From positions 1 to 58,605 of the forward strand of contig JAFMQY010000002.1 in NCBI GenBank assembly GCA_017354415.1: DNA of 58,605 nucleotides, given 5' to 3'. Under the pieces are notes generated by a model. It made no database searches. It saw only the letters and a list, made by a program, of their open reading frames with translations, and was not told where the DNA came from. The position numbers and the translations under genes were made by a program. The DNA comes from Nocardioides sp. (GTDB lineage: Bacteria > Actinomycetota > Actinomycetes > Propionibacteriales > Nocardioidaceae). The stretch's first letter is position 1, and each line of letters opens with the position of its first letter. Of the stretch, positions 18,802 to 28,364 are shown piece after piece.

Positions 18802-20112
18802 CTACGGGGCAACCCCGAAGCCAGCGTGGTCCGCGATAGTCAGTTGGTAGGCCCAGTAGGTCTCCATGTCGTCCAGCCACTCGACCGGCAGACCCGCATG
18901 CTCGATCCGGATCGTGGTCCACGGTTCGCCATCGCGCTGCGACTGGGTCAGCGAGACCGTCATGATCGAATCGGCCGCCAGGACAGGGTTGTTGTCCCGG
19001 GTTGCGTTCCCGTTCGCTCCCCTGGGCTGCATCCAGTTCCACCGGCGCACCGCTCGGGCCGGCTTGTCGACCTCGACGAAGGACGAGCGGATGGCGCCGT
19101 TTCTGCCCGTCAGCTGGTCGGGATGGTCAACCGAGTAGCACCAGATGTCTTTGTCCAGCTCGTAGTTCACCCATGCGCCACCCCATATCCACGACGAGGG
19201 CAGGTGCGATCCCGGCTCCGGGGTCCACAGGTGGCTCCAGGAGTCCAGATACGCACAGTCGCGGAAGAGCTTGCGGCGCGTGCCCCGGATCGTCCGCTCC
19301 ACCGCCACCACGGACCCGAGCTCGCCCGACAGCACCCGCGCACCCGGGTCGCCCTCCACGTCTCGGCCGATCCGAGCCGCGGCGGCCAGCCCCGCCTCAC
19401 CCTCGGGAATCACCAGGGCCGGGGCAGTTGCGTCCTCGACGGGGGGGTAGCACAGCGATGGTGCCTGGAAGAACTCCGACTCGAGCACGGAGGCGACGTG
19501 GTCAACGGTCAGCTCGACCCCGGTCACGAGCTCGGCCATGGCGAGCCCTGCGGCAAACGGGTCTGCGCGTTTGTTGTCTGTGCCGTCCTCCTCGATGTCC
19601 TCCCAGGCTGCGTCGAACATCGGGCGAAGCTCGGCCGGCACCCTGTCCGGATCGCGCAGGAAGATGAACTCGTCGTCGTCGAAGATCAGCTCGCCGGTGC
19701 GGGCACACCCGAAGCGGTAGTGGGCCTGGATGTTGCCGCGGACCACCGCCGCCGCCCCGGCCTTCGACAACCAAGCCAGGTCGGTCAAGGACGGGTCGCC
19801 GTAGCCCGACAGCTCGACCGCGATCACGCCACCGGGAACCTCCACCGCAGCCCACGCCGTCGACCTCTCGTCGGTGTCCCAGGCGTCCTCCGCCGGACTC
19901 GACAGATCGGCGCCAAGGCTGGCCAGGACGGCATCGCGCGTCACGCCGGACGCCACCACAACCGTGAGGGACTCGGTGTCTGGGAACGTGGACACCACCT
20001 GCTCGTAGAACTCGATGCTCGCCGCCACGGCCGGAGCATACGGCTGCGAGGACAGCCGCCAGGACACACCGTCTTCGAGAACGACACACTGGCATCCCCG
20101 CAACGGAGCCAT
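18802..20112 (-). CDS. Hypothetical protein, N-terminal region DUF6461-like
   Basis: In-frame part of ORF 18802..20679; AVEVPGGVIAVELSGYGDPSLTDLAWLSKAG...VVRGNIQAHYRFGCARTGELIFDDDEF. Confidence 0.7.
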   Translation of the reverse strand: MAPLRGCQCVVLEDGVSWRLSSQPYAPAVAASIEFYEQVVSTFPDTESLTVVVASGVTRDAVLASLGADLSSPAEDAWDTDERSTAWAAVEVPGGVIAVELSGYGDPSLTDLAWLSKAGAAAVVRGNIQAHYRFGCARTGELIFDDDEFIFLRDPDRVPAELRPMFDAAWEDIEEDGTDNKRADPFAAGLAMAELVTGVELTVDHVASVLESEFFQAPSLCYPPVEDATAPALVIPEGEAGLAAAARIGRDVEGDPGARVLSGELGSVVAVERTIRGTRRKLFRDCAYLDSWSHLWTPEPGSHLPSSWIWGGAWVNYELDKDIWCYSVDHPDQLTGRNGAIRSSFVEVDKPARAVRRWNWMQPRGANGNATRDNNPVLAADSIMTVSLTQSQRDGEPWTTIRIEHAGLPVEWLDDMETYWAYQLTIADHAGFGVAP

Positions 20113-20393
20113 CCACGACCCGCGTGACCCGGACCCGCGCTCAGCGGCGTCTCCTTGCCCGATCGCACGCCGGCGGTGAGACGCATCTTTGGGGCTTCTG
20201 GCTACGTGTCCGCGTCGCCCCATGCTGTGATGGTCAGCCGTCCCTTTCATGGGCACTTCCCCCCGCTGTGGCGGCGGCCGGGGGAGAGGGAGCCTGTGCG
20301 GGAGGCTTTGCCTGCGAGGGCTCGCTCGGGGACGGTCATGCGCGTATAACTCTCCTGGGCGCATGCGTCGGGTTGCGTCTGGGGAGGGTGACG

Positions 20394-23186
20394 GTGAGGC
20401 GTCGACGGCTGGGGGTTCTCGGGGTGTCCGCATTCGTGGTGGGCGTCGTCGCTGCCGGCTACGTGGCTCCTGCCCATGCCGACGAGGACGCTGAGTCGCG
20501 GACGGCATTGTCGCTCCAGGGGTTCTCAGACGCGGTTGTGGATGATGCCCGGGGGTGGGTCTATGTCTCGGGTGGGCCGAGCGAGGATCACCTCGTGGCG
20601 ATCCGGCCGGACGGCAGCCAGGCACGTGACATTCCCGTCGCCGGGGTGACGAACCTTGCGGTGAGCGAGGATGGGTCACGCCTGGCGGCCTCGATCCCGT
20701 CGGCGCACGAGATCGCGGTGGTGGACACCGGAACGGACGAGGTGATGACGTACCCAGCCCAGGGATGCCCCGCGGCGCTGGCGATCGTCGGCTCCAAGGT
20801 GTGGTTCGCCGACACCTGCGACGGAGGGTTCACGAGGCTGCACGACCTGGACCTCGCCACGGGCACGGGTGGGTCCGAGTTCGGCTATCCGGTCGGATAT
20901 CTCCACGATCCGGGGATCTATGCGGTGCCGGGCACCCACCAGGTGCTCGTGTTCGGCACCGGTGGCGCGGACCTGAGCGTCTTCGACGCCGACACCGGCC
21001 AGCTGATCTCTCAAGCTCAGGCTAGTGCGAGCGCCACGCGGCGTCCGGTGGTCTTCGGTCCCGATCCCGACACGGTGCTGCTCGGGATGCAGGAGTATCA
21101 CCTTCCCGACCTGACTGCGCTCGGGACCATCCAGTTCTCCGACTCCGCCCGGCAGTTGCTCACCGCCGACGACAACTACCTTGTCGCTGCGAGCAACGAG
21201 GGTGGCTTCGAAGTATTCGACCGCGGCACTACCGATCTGCTCAACACCGTCCAGTTCGGCGGTGACCAGAACCGTGTCGTCGTGAGGGTCGCCCTGGCGC
21301 AGGGCAACTTGCTGGCGTTCGCCTACGTCGACGGTGCCATGCAGATGTATGAGGAGCCCACCCCGGGGATCCCGGCACCCACGTTGACCGCGGAGGTCGA
21401 ACAGCCGGTGGTCATCGAGCACCAGACGACTCTGTCCGGCACGCTGAGCGAGGCCGGGTCGCCGGTGTCCGGCTCACAGGTCACGGTCCGTCGGCAGTTC
21501 AGCCGCGACGTCCTCGCGAGCACGGTCACCGACGCGACCGGGGCCTGGGAAGTTCCTTACACCTTCGACACCTCTGGCGGTGAGTACCTCACGGTCACTG
21601 CGGCCGGGGCGGGATCACACAAGGCCGCGGTCACCCAGCTTTCCTTCTACGTCCAGAAGCTGATGCCGGCGTTCGCCCTGCAGGGGCCGGACTCCGTCAC
21701 GCCTGGGAGCTCCATCGACGTGCACGGCGTCCTGAGCGCCGACGGCGTCGCGCTCGGAGGCCGGGACCTCACCTGGAACGCCACCTGCCCGTCCGACTAC
21801 ACCACGCTCCTCCCACACGGATCCCTCACCACACAGCCCGACGGCACCTTCACGCTCAGCTACGACCCCGGTCGCTGCGCGGAGCCACAGCTCGAGGTCT
21901 CCTACGCCGGCGACGACCGGGTCTACGACGGTTTCGAGACCGTGAGCACGCACGTCAGCTGGCACATCGCCCATGTCAGTCTGTCGTTGCCCGCCTTGGC
22001 GTACGTCGGCGACGACGTCCACGCCACGGCGTTCGCGACCGTCGACGGCGAGCATGTGGGCGGCCTCCCGGTACACGTAGAGGTTCGAGTTCCCGGTGAG
22101 CCCTACCAGGAGTTTGTGGGCACCACCAGGGCCGACGGGTCGATGCCGTTCACCTTCGACACCCCGACCCATGGCAGCTACGGCATCACTGTCTGGGTCG
22201 CCGACACCGACGACATCCTCGGAGACACCGTAGACACGACCATGAACGTCGCGCAGGTGACCAGCGACCTCTCCGTAGAAATCTCGTCCACCGAGGTCAC
22301 GCTCGGAGGCTCGTTCACCTTCACCGGACAGCTGACCCACGCCGACGGTGCCTCTGCTGTGGGATCGACGATCCGCATCGCCGTCATGGACGCGTCGGGC
22401 TCCACGACACTGCGGACCCTCACCACCACCACCGCAGCGGACGGCTCCTTCCAGCTCACCGACACTCCCACCTCTCCGGGTCAGCTGGCCTACGACGTCA
22501 GCTATGACGGCGACCCGCCGCGCTACGCAGCCGTTCGGGGCACCTACAGTGCATTCGTCGTCGTCGACAAGATCACCCCACACATCAGCCTCGAGACCGA
22601 CAGGCCCTCCTACGCCGCCGGTGACCAAGCCACCCTCCACGTGGACCTCACCGACTCCACGTCACGTCAGGTGATCGTCACCGCGACCCGCGAGGGCGAA
22701 CAGCCACAGGTCCTCTTCACCGGTACCGTGCCCGACGACGGCCTGACCCTGCGGCGCACGATGGCTCGTACCGAGACCATCACGGCTACGACACCGGCCG
22801 ATGACACGCACTCCTCCGCCGACGCCTCGGTGACCACCCCTGTCCGCCTCGTGATGGCGACCTACCCCCGCCGCCCCCTCGCCTGGCGCGGCCAGACCGC
22901 CGTCTTCGCCTCCGACGACGACCCGGTCTTCCGCGGCCGCCAGGCCAAACCGCGCAGGCTCGACATCCAGGTGGTCTTCCAGGTCCAGCGACACACCGAC
23001 ACCGGGTGGAGGTCCGTGGTCACCTCCAAACCGGAAGGCTTCGACCCGGACGGCCGCACAGGATGGACCTTCGTCCACCACCACCGAGCTGGCGTCACCT
23101 ATCGCGTCCGCACCCGGTTCGCCGGGGACCCCGGCAACGCGACCTCGACGAGCAATTGGCTGCACTTCCGGTTCCGCCGATCCTGA
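20394..23186 (+). CDS. Secreted protein: YncE/SMP-30-like beta-propeller plus Ig-like repeats
   Basis: GTG start with signal peptide VRRRRLGVLGVSAFVVGVVAAGYVAPAHADED; propeller-like repeats then SGTLSEAGSPVSGSQVTV / FTGQLTHADGASAVGSTIRI modules. Confidence 0.82.
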   Translation: MRRRRLGVLGVSAFVVGVVAAGYVAPAHADEDAESRTALSLQGFSDAVVDDARGWVYVSGGPSEDHLVAIRPDGSQARDIPVAGVTNLAVSEDGSRLAASIPSAHEIAVVDTGTDEVMTYPAQGCPAALAIVGSKVWFADTCDGGFTRLHDLDLATGTGGSEFGYPVGYLHDPGIYAVPGTHQVLVFGTGGADLSVFDADTGQLISQAQASASATRRPVVFGPDPDTVLLGMQEYHLPDLTALGTIQFSDSARQLLTADDNYLVAASNEGGFEVFDRGTTDLLNTVQFGGDQNRVVVRVALAQGNLLAFAYVDGAMQMYEEPTPGIPAPTLTAEVEQPVVIEHQTTLSGTLSEAGSPVSGSQVTVRRQFSRDVLASTVTDATGAWEVPYTFDTSGGEYLTVTAAGAGSHKAAVTQLSFYVQKLMPAFALQGPDSVTPGSSIDVHGVLSADGVALGGRDLTWNATCPSDYTTLLPHGSLTTQPDGTFTLSYDPGRCAEPQLEVSYAGDDRVYDGFETVSTHVSWHIAHVSLSLPALAYVGDDVHATAFATVDGEHVGGLPVHVEVRVPGEPYQEFVGTTRADGSMPFTFDTPTHGSYGITVWVADTDDILGDTVDTTMNVAQVTSDLSVEISSTEVTLGGSFTFTGQLTHADGASAVGSTIRIAVMDASGSTTLRTLTTTTAADGSFQLTDTPTSPGQLAYDVSYDGDPPRYAAVRGTYSAFVVVDKITPHISLETDRPSYAAGDQATLHVDLTDSTSRQVIVTATREGEQPQVLFTGTVPDDGLTLRRTMARTETITATTPADDTHSSADASVTTPVRLVMATYPRRPLAWRGQTAVFASDDDPVFRGRQAKPRRLDIQVVFQVQRHTDTGWRSVVTSKPEGFDPDGRTGWTFVHHHRAGVTYRVRTRFAGDPGNATSTSNWLHFRFRRS

Positions 23187-23442
23187 GCCGACGGCAAGCG
23201 GTCGACCCGAGCCGGAGGCACAGGCGAAGACGGGCTGCACCGGCAGATGGCCCAGGCAAGTTACGCCCAGATCGCGGTCAGTGCTCGCGTGACACGACCG
23301 CTGTCGCGGCGATTAGACGCACCTTTAGCGACGTGAAGTGAGCGGGCTGGTGTCGTCGAGACCAACGTCGGTGGTCACTGCAATCCTGAGTCATGCGAGC
23401 CAACCTGACCTTGGCCGGCCTGGTCGCGTCCGTTGAAGTGCT

Positions 23443-24969
23443 ATGGGTGCAGCCGCAAAGGAGCTTGACGCAGCGATGAAGGGAACCGTTCTCAGCTTGT
23501 CCATGCACTGGGCGGTGGGCGACCTCCTTGGCAGTGGCGGCTTCGGCCGCGTCTATGAGCTGACCGGTGGCAACCAGCCAGCGGTCGCCAAGTTCGTCCC
23601 GAAGGCACCCGGCGCAGATCGTGAACTGCTGTTCGTCGAGCTTGAAGGTGTGCGCAACGTGGTGCCCATCATCGACTCCGGCGAGTACGAGGACAGTTGG
23701 GTGCTGGTCATGCCGCGTGCCGAGAAGTCGCTCCGTCAGCACTTGGAGGACCACGGTGATGTGCTCGACCTAAACGATGCCGTCGCGGTGTTGGGCGACG
23801 TCGCCATGGCGCTCGTCGACCTTGAAGGCTCGGTTGTGCACCGTGATCTCAAGCCGGAGAACGTCCTGCTGCTGGATGGCTCCTGGTGCCTGGCAGACTT
23901 CGGCATCTCCCGCTACACCGAGGCATCCACTGCTCCCGACACACACAAATGGGCTATGTCCCCGCCCTACGCGGCACCCGAACGCTGGCGCTCCGAGCGT
24001 GCCACCAGCGCAGCTGACGTCTACGCCCTTGGGGTCATGGGCTTCGAGATGCTCAAGGGGCATCGTCCGTTCACAGCCTCAACCATCGAGGAGTTCCGAG
24101 AACTGCATCTGCATCACAACCCGCCGGCGCTGGATGGTGTGCCCGTTGCGCTTGCGACCTTGCTGGTTGAGTGTCTATTCAAGTCTCCCGCCACGCGACC
24201 GTCGCCAGAGAACTTGCTGGCTCGGCTAAACCGGCAGCAGGCCGCACCGGGTAGCGGTGGACTCGCCGCGCTCCAGGCCGCCAACCGATCACAGGTGCGG
24301 CGGCAGATTGAAGCCGAGCGAGACGCGTCCATTGCAGCCACTGCCTCGGAGCAGCGGGAGCAGCGTGTCGCCGCTGCCAAAGTGCTCTACGAACGGATCG
24401 CTGACTCCCTACGCGATGCCATCATGGACGCTGCCCCCGCCGCGGAACTGGCGCAAGACCGCAACATGGGCCGGGCGCGCAAGCTTGGCTGGGTCATCAA
24501 GCTGGGAGACGCCAGGCTCACCTTCTCGAATTGCAGCACGGGTACTGCATCGTGGGGTGACTGGCAGTCACCTGCCTTCACGGTCGACGCATGGGGCGAG
24601 CTTCAGGTGCGTATTCCTCGGACGTACTACGACTACGAAGGGCGGGCGCACTCGCTGTGGTTCGGTGACATCCAGCAGGCTGGGCAGTTCGGGTGGTACG
24701 AAACGTCCTTCATGCTCTTGGCGCTGAGCGGGCGGCGATCGACCGTCGACCCGTTCTCCCTCGACCCGGGAGCGGAAGCGGCCAAGGCCGTTGGGAGCGG
24801 CATGGCGGAGTACCAGTTGGCTTGGCCACTCACAAAGCTGGAGCCGGACAACCTGAACGAGTTCATCGAGCGCTGGGCAGGCTGGTTCGCTGTCGCCGCA
24901 TCGGGACAACTCAGCCATCCGTCGAGCCTGCCAGAGCGGCCGCCGCATGGCTCTTGGCGGCTATCCTGA
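23443..24969 (+). CDS. Soluble Ser/Thr protein kinase with uncharacterised C-terminal domain
   Basis: GSGGFGRVYEL, VVHRDLKPENVLL, LADFGISR, APERWRSERATSAADVYALGVMGFEML; no obvious TM or PASTA. Confidence 0.92.
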   Translation: MGAAAKELDAAMKGTVLSLSMHWAVGDLLGSGGFGRVYELTGGNQPAVAKFVPKAPGADRELLFVELEGVRNVVPIIDSGEYEDSWVLVMPRAEKSLRQHLEDHGDVLDLNDAVAVLGDVAMALVDLEGSVVHRDLKPENVLLLDGSWCLADFGISRYTEASTAPDTHKWAMSPPYAAPERWRSERATSAADVYALGVMGFEMLKGHRPFTASTIEEFRELHLHHNPPALDGVPVALATLLVECLFKSPATRPSPENLLARLNRQQAAPGSGGLAALQAANRSQVRRQIEAERDASIAATASEQREQRVAAAKVLYERIADSLRDAIMDAAPAAELAQDRNMGRARKLGWVIKLGDARLTFSNCSTGTASWGDWQSPAFTVDAWGELQVRIPRTYYDYEGRAHSLWFGDIQQAGQFGWYETSFMLLALSGRRSTVDPFSLDPGAEAAKAVGSGMAEYQLAWPLTKLEPDNLNEFIERWAGWFAVAASGQLSHPSSLPERPPHGSWRLS

Positions 24970-25073
24970 TCCCCACATAGATCGTTAGCTTTGACACGTT
25001 ACCGGGCGGCGCGGTCCCCAGCCGGCGATGTGACGCGCCACGACTTGGAGCCCGTTCCGGGTCGTGCTGGGTG

Positions 25074-26206
25074 CTAAACCGGGACGTCGTTGGGCGCGGG
25101 GAGGGTCTTGCGGGTGCGCAGGGCGCAGTCCGGGGTTGGGATCGATGTGGTCCTCGGGGGCGGCGGGAGCGGCTGTGGTGGGGGTGTCGGAGTGCGGTGC
25201 CGGCGGGGAGTGGCGAGGCTGTAGGTGCTGTGGGCGGTGCTGGGGTGACGGGGTGGTCGGCGACGACGTCGACCAGGCCGGGGTCGTCGTCGACGCGTGG
25301 GACGCCGCGGGCGGGCGGGCCAAGGAGCTGGGTGGCGGTCTTCGTGATCGCCACGTGGGAGTTCCCAGCGCGGGTCGATCACTGGCGCGACGGGTCCGCC
25401 GAACATCAGCAGCGGCACCCGGGGCCTGTGGGCGCACTGGACACCATCGCTGGTGTGCTCGACGTTCGGCGTGACGACGTGGTCGTCCCAACCTCCCCAG
25501 TCGTCCCAGTTCAACAAGGAGACCGTGGTGTCCCAGTGGCCGACGGCGACCACCGCGTTCACGATCGCCCTGACCGCTGCCTCGCCGACCGTGACGTCGG
25601 CCGGCGGGTGCTCATCGGCGGGGCTGGTGTGCCAGACCATCGACAACGCCGCTTGGTCACCGGACTGGGCGTCGGTGAGGAACTGGTCGGTGCCCACCAG
25701 GTTCGCCGAACCGTGGAGCTGGGTGTAGAACGAGACTGGGTAGCCGCCTGTCGGGGCAGTAGCAGCGCCAGGACACGCCGTGGTCGTCGGCCAGGCCCGG
25801 CAGGGAGGGCAGGTCCCATTCGGGTGGGTTGGTGAACGGGGGGTTCCGCATCGTCGGGCTCTGACCGCCCACGATCAGCAGGTGGTTGGGGGTGGAGTTG
25901 GTGCCGAACCCCGAGCAGTGGTTCTCCAACAGCGCACCGGTCAACGCCAGGTGGGAGTAGTAGGGCAGCACCCGCCAGGGTGTCGAACGACGTCCGGGTC
26001 GCGGTTCCGTTGGTCAGCCACTGGAAGTAGGCGTGCCGATCGTGGCGCTGATCCTTGGCCGGCGGTTTTTGCTCCACCGGCCACCAGGTCGCTACGTTCA
26101 CCCCCCACGGCGCCAGGCCGGCGAAGTAGTTGTCCATCGTGTGGTTCTCCTGAACCAGGACCACCACCTGCTCCACAAGGGGATGGGGCGCCGGAGGCGC
26201 CGGCAT
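25074..26206 (-). pseudogene. Phosphoesterase (phospholipase C / acid phosphatase-like) broken by frameshifts
   Basis: Consecutive fragments in different frames: VVVLVQENHTMDNYFAGL (25559..26206), HCSGFGTNSTPNHLLIVGGQSP (25657..25971), TTVSLLNWDDWGGWDDHVVTP (25074..25697). Confidence 0.8.
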
Positions 26207-26478
26207 CCCTCGATGTGGGTCGTGTCGACGCGCCAGGCTCCTCGGCAGGCTTTAGGCGCTTGGGCGCGGGCTTCTTCTTGGCTCCTCCCGAGTCAGCACA
26301 CCTGGCCTGCGAGGCTGTCTCGTACCCCGCCACCGATCAGCAATACCCAACACCGCTGGGACGCGCGCCAGGAACTTTCCTTCCGGCGGCGGGGCGCGTA
26401 TCCGTTGGCAGAGGTGAGCACGTTGGCTGTCTTCGCAAGGTCCCGGCCGATGACGGTGGCCGGGACCTTGCGGTGTAG

Positions 26479-27324
26479 TCAGCTCGTGGTTTTGGCGGCG
26501 TCGTTGATCAGATTGGCGACGATCTGGGGATGGCTGATCATGGCGACGTGGGATGAGGTCGGGACTTCGACGATCTTGCGGGCGTTGGCTCGGTTGTACA
26601 TGAAGCGCTCGCAGGCGGGTGGGATTGCCTTGTCGCGGCCGGCGACCAGCCCCCATGACGGGATGGTCTTCCACGCGGCGGCCTGGGTGGGGTAGATGAA
26701 GGAGTCGGCGTCGAAGGGCCGCTGGGTGGCTTGTAGGAGTCGGAAGGTGTCGGTGGGGATGTCGGCTGCGAAGGCTGGTTGTCCGTCCGGGCTGAGGTAC
26801 AGGTCGGTTCCGGTGGTGCCGTCGGGTTTGGTGTAGGTGACGGGGACGCTGACGGGCAGGACCTCGCTGCCGGGGAACTTGTTGATGAGGTCCCCTTGGG
26901 TCTCGCCGACGTCGGGCACGAACGCTGCGATGTAGACCAACGCCTTGACGTTGGTCTTGCCAGCGGCGGCGTTGGTGATGACGGTGCCGCCCATGGAGTG
27001 TGCGACCAGTACGACGGGGCCGTTGATGGAGTCCAGCAGGCTTCCGATGTAGGGGGCATCGGTGGGGATGCCTCTGAGCGGGTTGGACCCCGCGATCGTG
27101 GTGTAGCCCTTGTCTTGCAGGGTCTGGATGGTTCCGTTCCAGCACGACGAGTCGGCGTAGCCGCCGTGGACGAGCAGGATGGTCGGCTTGGGCTTCGACC
27201 CCGACTCTCCAGCCTGGGCGGCGGTCGCGGCGTCCGCTCCGAGCGGGGTGCCGATCAGCGCAGCAGACCCGGCAACGGCTGCGCCGGCCGCTAACACCTG
27301 CCGGCGTGAAACATTCGAGCTCAT
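26479..27324 (-). CDS. Alpha/beta hydrolase, Tat-type signal peptide
   Basis: MSSNVSRRQVLAAGAAVAGSAALIG...ILLVHGGYADSSCWNG...LVAHSMGGTVIT. Confidence 0.92.
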   Translation of the reverse strand: MSSNVSRRQVLAAGAAVAGSAALIGTPLGADAATAAQAGESGSKPKPTILLVHGGYADSSCWNGTIQTLQDKGYTTIAGSNPLRGIPTDAPYIGSLLDSINGPVVLVAHSMGGTVITNAAAGKTNVKALVYIAAFVPDVGETQGDLINKFPGSEVLPVSVPVTYTKPDGTTGTDLYLSPDGQPAFAADIPTDTFRLLQATQRPFDADSFIYPTQAAAWKTIPSWGLVAGRDKAIPPACERFMYNRANARKIVEVPTSSHVAMISHPQIVANLINDAAKTTS

Positions 27325-27506
27325 GGTGGTCTCCTCAGTGGGTTTGTCCCTGGTTGGCGGTGCAGTGCACCGCATGACGAGCGGCATGACTGATGGAGGT
27401 CCGCCCGGCGCGGCGACGTCGGTTCCCGCAGCACGGGTGGGGGGCTGGGCCGGGAGGGGCGCGGCAGCGGTGGTGCTGCGGCGCCCCTACCCGTGGGTGA
27501 GTTTCG

Positions 27507-28199
27507 TCAGCCGAGGGACTCGACGGCGGCGTGGATGAGGTCGGCGGTGGCCTGCGGCTGGGACACGTAGACCGAGTGGCTGCCGGAGACTTCGCGTGTG
27601 GTGGCCCCGGCTCGTTCGGCCATGCCGCGTTGGGCGGGCGGCGGGATCATCCGGTCATCGGAGGCGACGAGATACCAGCTGGGCTTGACCCGCCAGCCGG
27701 GGTCGGTGACGGTGCCGCCAAGAGCGTCGATCCCCCAGGGGACTTGGGAGTCGGCCATGAAGGCCGCCTCGTCGGCCGGGAGGTCGCCGGCGAAGGAGTC
27801 GTGGAACTTGTCTCGGTCCAGGAAGAGGTAGCCGTCTTGTGGGGGCAAGATCGGCGGCACGGGGGCGCCAGGGGGCGGGTCTGCGATCAGGGTGTTGACC
27901 GACTCGCCTTTGTCCGGGGCGAACGCGGCGATGTAGACCAGGCCGGCGACGCGGTCGTCGGTCCCGGTCTCGGTGATGACCACGCCGCCGTAGGAGTGGC
28001 CCACGAGCACGGCGGGGCCGTCGAGGGTGTCGAGGACTTGCTTGGTGGTGGCCACGTCTCCGTCCAGGGACACGGTGGGGTTCTGGACGATGGCGACACG
28101 GTGGCCCTGCCTCCGGAGCCGGTCGTAGACGCCTCGCCATCCGGAGCCGTCGACGAAGCCGCCGTGGACCAAGACGATGGCCGGGGTTGTTGTGCTCAT
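27507..28199 (-). CDS. Alpha/beta hydrolase, cytoplasmic paralog of the preceding gene
   Basis: IVLVHGGFVDGSGWRGVYDRL...VLVGHSYGGVVIT...ALVYIAAFxPDxGE region shared with the neighbour. Confidence 0.92.
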   Translation of the reverse strand: MSTTTPAIVLVHGGFVDGSGWRGVYDRLRRQGHRVAIVQNPTVSLDGDVATTKQVLDTLDGPAVLVGHSYGGVVITETGTDDRVAGLVYIAAFAPDKGESVNTLIADPPPGAPVPPILPPQDGYLFLDRDKFHDSFAGDLPADEAAFMADSQVPWGIDALGGTVTDPGWRVKPSWYLVASDDRMIPPPAQRGMAERAGATTREVSGSHSVYVSQPQATADLIHAAVESLG

Positions 28200-28219
28200 G
28201 TTGTCTCCTGCGTGTCGAT

Positions 28220-28260
28220 GACACCCGCGGGTGTCGCGGTTCCTCGACGGTAGGAACCGC
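28220..28260. promoter_or_regulatory. Two adjacent palindromes in divergent promoter
   Basis: gacacccgcgggtgtc (16-nt perfect palindrome, 28220-28235) directly followed by gcggttcct-cgacggt-aggaaccgc (28236-28260). Confidence 0.7.
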
Positions 28261-28364
28261 GCGTCGGGCTCACTTGAGTCGAATGACTGAGATTCGTGCA
28301 GAATCCCCGGGGGTCAGGTGAGCGATCGGGGCGAGAGAGACCCGGCGCGAGCGGGAGGACGACT

